NCBI GenBank assembly: GCA_027625915.1
Contig: JANTQA010000072.1
Location: forward strand, 3,472,001-3,536,000
Direction of reading: 5' to 3'
Source of the DNA: Anaeramoeba flamelloides
Lineage: Eukaryota > Metamonada > Anaeramoebidae
DNA length: 64,000 bases
The notes below the pieces were generated by a model that made no database searches, was not told the DNA's origin, and saw only the letters and a program-made list of their open reading frames with translations. The translations under genes were made by a program, and so were the position numbers. The first letter of the stretch is position 1. The number at the start of each line of letters is the position of its first letter. Positions 10,591 through 20,132 of the stretch are shown one piece after another.

Positions 10591-10985
10591 AATTATTTAT
10601 TTATTTATTTATTATTATTATTATTGAAGAAGGGTAAATTACCTTCTAGTTACCCTTATACTTAAATTCCCTTTCAAAAAATTAAGAGTAAAATAATAAC
10701 TTTCATAATTATTAATTAATGAAGATAATTTCAAATTATCACAGTTAAAAATCAATTCATTAAGATTTATTTTTTTTTAATTTATTAAGAAAAATTAATC
10801 TATTTTTTGCATAAGAATTACAAACCCATAAAAAATGATTAATATTTTCTATTATTTCTTCATCTTCATAATTTAAACATAAATGGAAAAATTTATTTGT
10901 TTTTTATTAATTACATTTTAATATCTGTTTAAGCAATTAGTAAATACCCTAAATCTTATGATTGTTGAGCTTGATGGATAAATTT
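10591..10985 (-). mobile_element. LINE (non-LTR retrotransposon) 3' end, relic L1
   Basis: On the minus strand a degraded frame reads HLCLNYEDEEIIENINHFLW followed by VCNSYAKNRLIFLNKLKK. This has the C-x-x-C/Y, then H-x4-C arrangement and the EN-HFLW-C-Y-R pattern of the zinc knuckle found at the C-terminus of many LINE polymerases. The following 3' untranslated part ends in an A-rich tail made of AAT and AAAT repeats, seen as (ATT)n/(ATTT)n at 10591-10625. Stop codons interrupt the frame upstream and the reverse transcriptase domain is absent, so this is a 5'-truncated dead copy. About 270 bp match the relic at 16280. Confidence 0.7.
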
Positions 10986-11031
10986 TATATTTTTGAGTGT
11001 TAAAGAATGAGTTTTGATATTTTAGAATTTT

Positions 11032-11071
11032 TTTGTTTCTTAAATTTTGTGTCATAAAAGTGTGACTGAAG
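11032..11071. mobile_element. Family A MITE, right arm (A5)
   Basis: TTTTTTTGTTTCTTAAATTT, then TGTGTCATAAAAGTGTGACT, resembles the family A right terminus with a small internal loss. It may belong with the left arm at 9064. Confidence 0.4.
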
Positions 11072-11699
11072 CTACGAAAAATTAAAAATTCTTAAATATA
11101 ATCCAAAAATAAAAAGATAATATCTATTCGTATACATATATCATAACATAAAATACAAAGTCTATCCCAAGATAAACACATTTTAACTTTCCTTTTAAAT
11201 TGAGAAATTATTACAATCTGACACAACACACCATACCTCCACCCCAACACAAATTTTAAACTGAAAAATATATACTCGCATACACATTTATACACATTAA
11301 AAAAAACTAACATATTGAAATATACCCAAAAGGTACCACCACTACCCAGGAAATGAGTAAGAAAATACAAAAAAAAAATCAATTATTTTGTCCCTTAATA
11401 AAATTGTTTTTTTACGATAATTATTTATCTCTAAAGACTTGGGTTTCTTAGAAGTTATTCAAAAGGTCTTATTTAGTGACTAAAAAACTTTTGATTTTTT
11501 TTAATTATCATGTATTTTTGGGAAATATAACAAGCACACATATATAATTATTATGAAAACTGTCTTCAATTTAAATTTGAAATTGGCTATTTGTAAAATA
11601 TTTTTTTTTCCAAAAATATATTCGATTCTATATTATTGATTTTTTTATTTGGTTTAATATAAATTATAAAAAAAAAGTCAAATTAATTTAAATTTTTCT

Positions 11700-12085
11700 T
11701 CGCCAGAATTTATTTAACCTTAAGGGATTAACGTCTACCAAGGAGAAGCCTAGGATCAAAGTATGTTGTTATTGGGTGAAAACCACATTAGTGTTGCATG
11801 GTTCAAATGACTCTAAAAAATTGATTAGTCAAGTAGTAATATTTGTTGATCTCATCAATTGAAATGATCCATGTATTGGTAAAAATCCCAACAATTTCAG
11901 AATAAAATCTGCATTTGGCCATAAATTTAAAGGTTGAATTATCAATATTCAGATTACAAAGTTGGAAAATATCTGTCTTATTTGTATGAATTTGAGGAAA
12001 TAAGCAATATATTTCTAATTAAGGAATAGATTTTTTGACAAATTATTTCTGAAATCATGTAAATGTATTGATGCTATAAGTTCCT
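11700..12085. other. Unidentified, relatively GC-rich tract, possible coding relic
   Basis: Composition stands out from the surroundings. On the plus strand an open stretch of about 50 codons includes STKEKPRIKVCCYWVKTTLV and HGSNDSKKLISQVVIFVDLI before a stop. The minus strand also has an open stretch, with NLWPNADFILKLLGFLPIHG. I recognise neither. It could be a fragment of a transposon gene, a pseudogene or a structured RNA. Confidence 0.3.
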
Positions 12086-12776
12086 TCTCAAAAACAAACA
12101 AAAATAATCAGTTTTTGTGCTTTTAGGTTGATGATTATTGAGTTAATCTTTGAAATTCAAAAATTATAAAAATAGTTACTTTCCGAAGTTCTAAATCTAA
12201 ATTATTAAATACCAGAATACTGTAATTTGGGTTTCTATTTTTCGATTTGGAAAAGGAATTAAAAAAAAATAATTTCAAAATGAAACTTTTTTAATTGAGA
12301 TCATTAGTTAAAAATTTTATTATTTGTTGTTCAATAAGATTTATAATAAATTTTTTAGAGCTATTTAAGCCTTGGCACACTAATACCATTTACACCCAAT
12401 TACAACAAACTTGGATTATGGAGAAATCTATGGTGACCCAAATCCCTTAAAACAATATTATGTAAATAAATTTTATTTTCAAAAACTTTGTAAGAAAACA
12501 TCATTTGGTCAAAACAAGAAAAAAAAAAAAAAAAATTTGTATTTTTATGGGATTTATTCCTTATTTTCTCAGTACAAAAAAAGTATTTAAAAAAAAAAGA
12601 ATTAAATTAATTTACAATTGATTGATTTGTTCAAAAAAAAAAAAAAATTAATAATACATTCATACACTTAGAGATATAAATATGTAAGCAAGTGTTTATT
12701 GATAATACTAATATTAACAATTAATGATAATTCAACTATTCAAAAATAACAATAAAAACAAAAACATTATGATCTG

Positions 12777-13808
12777 TTAATTTTGGCCAAAATGTTTTAA
12801 AGAAATCAAAAGGTTTATGAGCTCTTCTGTTAGTTCTTGTTCAGACTTTTCTGAAAAGTTAGTTATTTCATTATTATTCACAGGCTCATTTTGAAGGTTT
12901 TTCAATTTAATATATTTTCTTTTGTGATGGTGAACTGGCTCTTCATTGGTCATTTCTTCTGGGAATCGTTCGTTTTGTCTTGGAATGGTTTTGAGATTCG
13001 ATTTTTCGATAATTTTTGATTTTCTTCTTTTTCTTGTGTTTTTTTGTTTTAATGATCGTATTTGTTGAGTTTTATTACATTTGATCTTTCTTCTAGCAAA
13101 TCTTAAGACATCTCTTTTCATTGCAGTCGCGTTTTTAAGATTAAATCGTGCTGCAAAAAAGAAACTCAAGCCTCGATGAATTTTTTTAATTTTTGCGCCA
13201 AGTTCGCCTTTCTTTTCGTTCTTCTTGGACGGGACCTTAGTTTTCTTCCCGTACCCTAATTTGGTACACAATTTTTTCAAAGCAACCTTTTGGATAATGA
13301 CTTGGTTCGGTAATTGGTAATCTGTTTCGAAAAACAGTGCATTCTGAATTCCATTAAACATTTTGGGATATTTTTGAAATGCCTTTTTCACCACAAGCCC
13401 CATTTTTTGATATTTCTTCGAATATTCCTTTGTAAAAAGATAGTTTTCAATATGCTCATCAACTTGATAGTCACTTTGAAAATGATAATTAATCCATTTT
13501 TTGTTCTTTTCGAGATCACAACTTTGGTCAAGGTCATAGGGGTTATCACAATTGGAATTGGTTAAATTAAATTTTCGCAAAATAAAATAATTTAGATCAT
13601 ATTGTGTTAATTTGTATCTCCTCAGTATAAAGTTATTGATTTGAATCCTCTTTGGACAATTGGGCCATTTTAAGGAATCTTGTGTCAAACCTGAGACGTA
13701 ATTTTCTCCCAATCCTAAAAGGTCTTCTAATCTTCTTTGGTTAATTGTTTTTGATCTAATTTTGTTTGCTTTTATCATCTTTGAACAGAATCTTTTTGTT
13801 TTTTTCAC
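12777..13808 (-). CDS. Unknown basic protein, 343 residues, probably nuclear
   Basis: A single-exon reading frame from an ATG at 13808 to TAA. I do not recognise the family. The protein is very rich in Lys and Arg, with a Lys/Arg-dense C-terminal half that includes KQKNTRKRRKSK near residue 255, a plausible nuclear localisation signal. The N-terminal half has a short Tyr/Asn/Asp-rich part around residues 70-125. No signal peptide, membrane segment or catalytic motif is visible. The final 40 residues are acidic and Asn-rich and probably form a helix (SEQELTEELINLLISLKHFG). The frame is much longer than chance frames in this AT-rich DNA, and its codons include many C- and G-containing choices absent from the flanks. 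This supports a real gene. Nucleic-acid binding is only an inference from charge. Confidence 0.75.
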   Translation of the reverse strand: MKKTKRFCSKMIKANKIRSKTINQRRLEDLLGLGENYVSGLTQDSLKWPNCPKRIQINNFILRRYKLTQYDLNYFILRKFNLTNSNCDNPYDLDQSCDLEKNKKWINYHFQSDYQVDEHIENYLFTKEYSKKYQKMGLVVKKAFQKYPKMFNGIQNALFFETDYQLPNQVIIQKVALKKLCTKLGYGKKTKVPSKKNEKKGELGAKIKKIHRGLSFFFAARFNLKNATAMKRDVLRFARRKIKCNKTQQIRSLKQKNTRKRRKSKIIEKSNLKTIPRQNERFPEEMTNEEPVHHHKRKYIKLKNLQNEPVNNNEITNFSEKSEQELTEELINLLISLKHFGQN

Positions 13809-14813
13809 AGTGTGATTGTATTATTAAAACCAAAAACGTGTATTGTTTTTTTCAGAAATATTAGTATTTGTTTTTCCAATTTTCTGATCAAAAAAAAAGA
13901 TCTTTAAAAATAAATAAATTTTATTTCACCAAAAGTTCTCAAATTTTAATTTTGAAAGAAATGTCAAATTATATTCTTAAGAGAGCCACCAAAGTCAAGT
14001 TTCATTGGTGGTTCTTGGTAATACTTTTCAATCAATTTATAAAAAGGGTATGGAATTAAATTATTTTAAGAAAATTATCTTTTTTTTTATTTCAACTTTT
14101 GTGATCATTCTACTTTGGAATGGATTTTTGCCACTACTTTATTCAAATGGTAAATATTTCCGGTTTTCGTTTTCATTTTGTTTAATTTTTTTAACTAAAG
14201 ATTTAAAAATTTGAAAGTTATAATTTTGGATCATTTTTTTTACTCCTTTAAATAAAATTTTTAAGATATGTTTAATAGCTTGGGTTGGTTATGGAAATTC
14301 AATCCAAAAATGTTTGTTTGATAAAATTATATTTTTCCATTCTTATAAATTGATTATTTTTTCACTTTAGTGAATAAAAATCAATTTAGATCACCAAAAC
14401 CAATCTTACATCAATTATTCTTTAGAATTTTTTTTTTGAATGGAAAAAGATAGAAATTTTTTGATCTGGAAAAAGAAATCTAATCAATAAAAGGCAGAAA
14501 TCAGGTTTAATGCTTTCGAATACCTGTATAGGTTTAATTTTCTATTACCTATAATTTTTTATAAAATGGAAAAAAATTGTATTTTAAATTTAAGATTTTT
14601 GAAAAATAATCAAAGTCCTATTATTTTGAATTTTTTTGATATTGATTTATTAGATTGATAAAAAGGAAATTTAAAAGCATTTGTTTCAAAATCATGAAGA
14701 AAATGTAAACTCCATTTCAACAATTGTGACTCATTTGAAATAATAAATTAAAAAAAAAATGAAATTACCCTTAGTATTCAAGAACAATTGATAATTAAAA
14801 ATGATTGATAATA

Positions 14814-15029
14814 CTATTTGTTGCAAAATTAATGGAACAAAATTTTCATTCAGCTCTCCAAAAAAAAGGGTTTTAAAATCAGTAAAATTTCAAATTTTTA
14901 AATTATTATTCACCATAAAGAATGAATTTATCTTTCCAAAATGGGAATTTGAGGATTTATTTAAAATCTTGAAATGATATTTTGGAAAGCTGACTGAAAA
15001 TTTTGATCTTTTGATTTTACAATTGTTAG
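14814..15029. mobile_element. Family D MITE, copy D2 (TA-flanked)
   Basis: 216 bp, starting CTATTTGTTGCAAAATTAAT and ending TTTTACAATTGTTAG, with TA at 14812-14813 and 15030-15031. Inner arm blocks are AAAATTTTCATTCAGCTCTC and TGGAAAGCTGACTGAAAATT. Non-coding, Tc1/mariner-like by its TA duplication. Confidence 0.75.
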
Positions 15030-15322
15030 TATACTTTAAATTGATTCTAAATCATAAAAACCTGATATTTTAAAAATTTATAAAAATATCAACCAAAAAC
15101 TAAAAATAACCGGAGTCAAAATTTTTGAAATGAGCATTAGGGATTTTTTATAATTATACTTACAATGAAAAAAGGTTAAGAAAGTGATTTTTTTTTTAAT
15201 AATTAAATTAATTTTTAAAAGACATTACATAGTCTCAATTTCCATAGTGATTATTTGTCTTTTCCAAGATCTCTTTTTTTTTTTACACAAGATCTTTTTA
15301 ACAAAGAAAAAAAAAAAAAAAG

Positions 15323-15357
<35 letters not shown>

Positions 15358-16271
15358 CAAAAGCAAAACTAAAATTTGCAAAATTAGAAAAAAATGATTC
15401 TGATACAAAAAAAAATAGAAAATATATTTTTGTTATTAATACTGGAATAAACCCTCAAAAGAACTCCGATTAACATTATAAAGTGAGTTAAAAATTTTGA
15501 AAAATAGTTTATAATAACGATTATTGAATAATTTATAATTTAATCATAAAACGAATTGACATTTTTATTATTTTTTTTAAAATAAATACTTTTACAAATC
15601 TCAAAGATGGGTAATAAAATAATCTTATCCGAGTATTTAGAAAGGAATATTTAGAATCTTCCATAAGTAATGATTCTTTGATTTTTTTTAATTTGGTGAT
15701 TTATTTAACTAGGCAAAATATTGTATATTTTACTTTCTTTTTACTAATAATTTTATTGTTTAAACAATACCCTTCAAAATTTCTCAAAAATAAACCTTTT
15801 AAATAATCTCTTGGATTAATTATTTATTTTTTTATAAAATATATTTTTTTAGCTACTTATATTTATTTTTAAGCAAAATTTAGCAAGTTTCGTTTAAACT
15901 TTAAAGTCTGGATATTGATTATTTAACCTTTATATTCTTCTCAAAATCGAGATTTTTTTCTCAAATTCTTGTTTTTTTTATTAATACGAATATCATACCT
16001 GATTGTTTAAATAAACTTCAAATAATATTTTGTGAATATAATTTATAGAAACATTTGAACTATGTAGTTATAAGATGATTTATATTCAATGGTAATATAT
16101 TTCAATTTTAAACTGTTCTGTGATAGGTACTAATTATTTTATAAATTAAATACAGTCAGTTTCACTTTTAAAAGCACAAACTTTCAACGGAGTTTAAGGC
16201 AAAATAAAAATCTCAAATTAAGGCACAAAATTCTCAATTCTAGTAAAAATAAATTGTAAAAAAAAAAATTA

Positions 16272-16279
<8 letters not shown>

Positions 16280-16302
<23 letters not shown>

Positions 16303-17089
16303 ATTGTTGAAGAAGTGTAAATTACACTCTGGGTAACCTTTTACTTAAATTCCCAAAAGAAATTTAAGCGTAAAATCATAGATTTCACGATTATTATTTA
16401 ATGAAAATAGTTTCAAACTGTTTGTTTTAAATTAATTCATTAAGATTTTTTTTTTAATTTGTTATGAAATATTAATCTATCTTTTTCATAGGAAGGATAG
16501 ACCCATAAAAAATGATCAATATTTTCAATAATTTCTTGTTTTAATAAAGAGATCTAAATATTTGAACAACTATAGATATAATGAAATAGGTTACTTTATT
16601 AAGTTTTTTAGAACTTTATAGATTGTTTGAATCTATAAATTCTAAGGTTTTAAGAATAAGATTTGGTTTTACAAAATTGAGTTGCTTTTTTTTTTTCTTT
16701 TTTTTTTTTTTTTGAGTTGTTTTTTTTTTTTTTTTACAAGTTTCCCAAATCTTGTTTCCACAAAATCCCAGTACAAGATACCGACTTGACAGCAAAAACC
16801 CAGTCCAGGTAACGACTCGACAGATTGTACCTAAAGTCCAATTCGGTTCACTTTGGTTGGCTTCAGATCGCATTCGTTGGATTCAGTTCTCCACAGTTGC
16901 ATAAGTCCAGCTCAATTTATTTTAGATCTGATCATTAACAAGTTTGGTTAGGTTAGTCATGACCAAGTCCACCAATTCTTATAATGATTTTTTATTCCTT
17001 GAACCTCTCCAAGCACCTAAAAAACAAAGAGGAGGAACCCAAACAACTTAAAACGGGAAATTTGGAAAAGGTAAAAAGTAAAAAAAATC
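16280..17089 (-). mobile_element. LINE-related insertion, relic L2, with 15-bp target duplication
   Basis: It is flanked by AAAATTACAAATTTT at 16265-16279 and 17090-17104. On the minus strand the 3' end (16280-16550) has a long poly-A tail and a frame reading IENIDHFLWVYPSYEKDRLI followed by FHNKL, matching the LINE C-terminal knuckle region of relic L1, with the second Cys replaced. Upstream lie two more A-rich tracts (about 16685-16735) and a GC-richer part (16740-17060) I cannot assign, perhaps LINE 5' sequence or a co-mobilised transcript. No reverse transcriptase remains. The poly-A plus duplication shows target-primed insertion. Confidence 0.75.
16767..16823. repeat. Two-unit 25/26-bp tandem repeat
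   Basis: CCCAGTACAAGATACCGACT-TGACAG at 16767-16792 is repeated as CCCAGTCCAGGTAACGACTC-GACAG at 16799-16823, about three quarters identical, separated by CAAAAA. It lies in the unassigned GC-richer part of the L2 insertion. Confidence 0.6.
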
Positions 17090-18841
17090 AAAATTACAAA
17101 TTTTGTGCCTTAATTTGAGATTTTTTTGTGCCTTAAATTTTGTTGAAAGTTTGTGCCTTAAAAGCGAAACTGACTCTAATTCTATAGTTTTGCTATAAGA
17201 TTTTATAATTAAATTTGTTAATACACGGGTATAAAATGTATTTTTGTTTGAATATTTTGAATGTAAAGCTTGATTATTAAAAAAATATATAATTATATTT
17301 TTTTTTCATTTTTCTAATGATTCAGATTAGTAAGATGAATCTTTAAGAGTGAAATTTTTCTAAAAATGTAATTAATATCTAGAAAAATAATTAAATTTCC
17401 CAAAAATGATTTTTAAACTTAATTCCACCTTTACTGATTTCAAAACTTTTATCTTTCGATGAAATACTGAAAAAAAAAAAAAAAAAAAAACATGAAAACT
17501 TACATTTCAATTGTAAATCTGAAAAAAATGAATTTTAAATTGATTGAATTTGCATCCGACATATTTATTTTTAATTCTAGTAAAATTTTAAAAATGAATC
17601 TAATTTTTAATTACAAAAAAGCCTCGAACTCCCGGATTCATAAATCATAATATTCTTGAATTGATAAAAAAAAAAACTTGATTCAATATTTTGTGACATT
17701 GAGTTAAAAAATGGTCCAAAAAAACATCTTTATGTGAAAATTTTTTAAATGGTGATAAGATATAACACCGTTAAAAAAAACAAAATCACTCGAAAAAAGT
17801 AAATTATTTTTTTGAAATCACCTTACATTAAAATTCATTGACTTTTACAAATCTTTGAGACTTTTAAAAAACTTAAACACTTTAAAAATATTCGAAAAAC
17901 GTTTATAAGGTTTTTAATGTGAACTCAAGGATTGGGAAGTTTTGAAAGAAATAAAGTTTTATAAAAAGCCCAAGTTTTTTATCATTTAGCTAAAACTTTG
18001 ATCTTTTCATTTTTTTATTTAATAAAATATAAAAACTCCAATTAAATATTACAATCAAACTACAAATATTCCATTTTAACAATGGACTTGAATCTATAAA
18101 ATAGATGTGATCTTTTGGAAATGGGATTATTAACCTTCACATGTTAAATAATCAAAAGTTGGGAAAAAGAGATTTCCCTTCCTATTGATTATATTATTAA
18201 AAAAAAAAATTTAAACTTTTGTTGAATTTTCTGCACAATACAAAGCTACCAAAAGTAGAAGAAGAAAAAGAAGAAAATAGGTGCAAAAAAAAAATCTTCA
18301 TAATTGGTAAAAAGATGGTTAGACTATTGAAAAGGCCTCTGATAAGTTATACATCTCTTTAAACTTGAAAAGAATATAAAAAAAAAAATGATTTAATAGA
18401 AAATTCCATTTTTTAAATATAAATATATATATCAAGGGTGAGAATTATATAAAATATTTTTATCTCATTGCAATTTGTAATACCACAATTGGTTGAGAAA
18501 TTATTTATATACATTTTTTTATTAATAATGTTGATCAAAAGGGATCTTGTACAGGTGTCAACCAAATTAAAAAAAAAAAAAAAAAACATTTCATATGATA
18601 ATTGATTGAATCAAGTATCTTTTTTGAGGTTTTTATAAGAATGACTTTTTTTTCAAGTGTCTTTTTTTTTTAATCAAAAAAATTGTTTTGAAAATTTTGT
18701 TGAATTAGCCTCAAAAATTTTTTAACTATTTTATAGCGATTTAATTTTTTAATCGTAATACTTTGACAATATATCATAATTTTTAAACAATTGTCTTGAA
18801 TTTAATGATTAATAGCAGATTGTGGTATTAAAACAATATTA

Positions 18842-19042
18842 CAGTCAGTTCCACTTTTAAGACACAAACTTTATAAGAAATTTAAGGCAACAAAAAATTC
18901 TCAAATTAAAGTTCAATTTTTTGGAATCCTTTTTTAAACATTTTATTTTTACTAGAATCTGAACTTTGTGCCTTAATTTGAAATTGTTTTATTGTGTCTT
19001 AAATTTCGTTGAGAGTTTATATCCCGAAATTGGAACTTGTGG
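18842..19042. mobile_element. Family A MITE, copy A7
   Basis: About 200 bp, starting CAGTCAGTTCCACTTTTAAG after TA. The right arm is TGTGCCTTAATTTGAAATTG-like and ends decayed at TTGGAACTTGTGG, followed by TA. Both arms are recognisable, and the right is more mutated than the left. Confidence 0.7.
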
Positions 19043-20132
19043 TATTGATTATCAGGTCTGAATTGATTATCGTGATTATTTACAATATCAAGATTTGTTA
19101 AAACTAATGGCGATTTTTGAAAATTGAGACTGAATTGAAAAAGAGATCTTCAAACACCCCAACGTAACAAAAAATAAATTACAAAAGGTAAAATAATTGT
19201 TAATCATTCTAATAATTGATAATCTTTCTCCATAATAATACCAATTTTTTTATAAGAATCAATTCTTATAAAATTTCTTGAAATATTTAACTATTTGTTC
19301 GTTTCGAAAATAATGATGAATCAGACTTCAGTCTCAAAAGATCGAAATTATTTTTGTTTATTCTTTGTCAAACAAATGGTAAATTAACTTTGTAAAGTTA
19401 ATTTTTTCTTCTTTTTCATTGATTTTTATTTTAGAAAAGAATTTTTAGCTTGTGAATTATCTTTCTTATTTTTAATTGAAATAACTTTTCATTTTAAACA
19501 TAGGTTCCAATTTATAAAAATGTTTAACTTTTTTTATATTGTAAAGTTAAAAGGTTTTATTCAGAGCTTTAATTTTATGCCATGTGAAAATTATCAATCC
19601 CTCAAAATCAATTGGAAAGAAAAATTTCTATTATTCACTACTTCATAACTTCTTCAAATCAATTTCCACTCAAAAAATATAAAGACAACATGACATAATA
19701 TTCACCCAGAGTTAAAAAAAACTTACTGAAGTGATTTTAAAAGTTGAAAGTAATGACAACTACAAGTAAAGGAAGTGAAAAATAATTTCCCTTTTATCAT
19801 TCAAACTTTAGTGATACAAGTATAAAAAATCAAAAGATCCCAAAAATAATGATAAAAATGGACACTGTGATTTGAAATTCACAATAGCCTTCAACAAATT
19901 TTCACAATTTGTAATCATATTCTTGGGACAAACAACAATAACAAAATTTACAATTAAAATAAAATCATTTTTTCTATTTTTTTGTGAAAGTCAACAGATC
20001 CCACACAACAAAATTTCTCATTTCAAATTTAAAACAGCCCGATCCAAAAGAAAACTAAAAGTACCTACTTTTTAAAACTGCTCAAAAAAAAAAAAAACCT
20101 TTCTCTACAATTTCAAACACAACAAAAGTGGT

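Larger units (their letters stand above)
7192..12776. other. Gene-free, repeat-dense spacer
   Basis: No supported gene. The stretch contains family D at 7373, family A pieces at 8065, 8568, 9064 and 11032, a degenerate family B copy near 9457, a TTAA-flanked family G element at 9892 and a LINE 3' end at 10591. It also holds a somewhat more GC-rich unidentified tract at 11700-12085. Bases 11090-11390 are conspicuously poor in G on the plus strand but show no gene. Confidence 0.65.
16153..17176. mobile_element. Family A MITE, copy A6, interrupted by a retrotransposed insertion
   Basis: The left arm (16153-16264) starts CAGTCAGTTTCACTTTTAAA after TA. The right arm (17105-17176) ends TTAAAAGCGAAACTGACTC and is followed by TA. 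The arms are complementary and match the intact copies, but about 825 bp separate them. The split falls in the AT-rich centre of the palindrome, with AAAATTACAAATTTT repeated on both sides of the insert. Confidence 0.8.
13809..20132. other. Gene-free spacer with family D, family A and nested LINE relics
   Basis: No supported coding sequence. It contains D2 at 14814, a poly-A/GAAAA low-complexity tract at 15304-15360, the interrupted A6 element at 16153-17176 and A7 at 18842. The short frame at 19872-20075 just upstream of the TPR gene has no recognisable features and probably lies in the leader or promoter of that gene. Confidence 0.65.

Noticed and set aside
15255-15473. Lys-rich frame over the GAAAA tract
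   Set aside because: Coded by a simple A-rich repeat, with no independent sign of a gene.
16616-16873. 85-codon minus-strand frame with a poly-Lys centre
   Set aside because: It lies inside the nested LINE insertion and runs through its A-tracts, so it is part of the relic and not a host gene.
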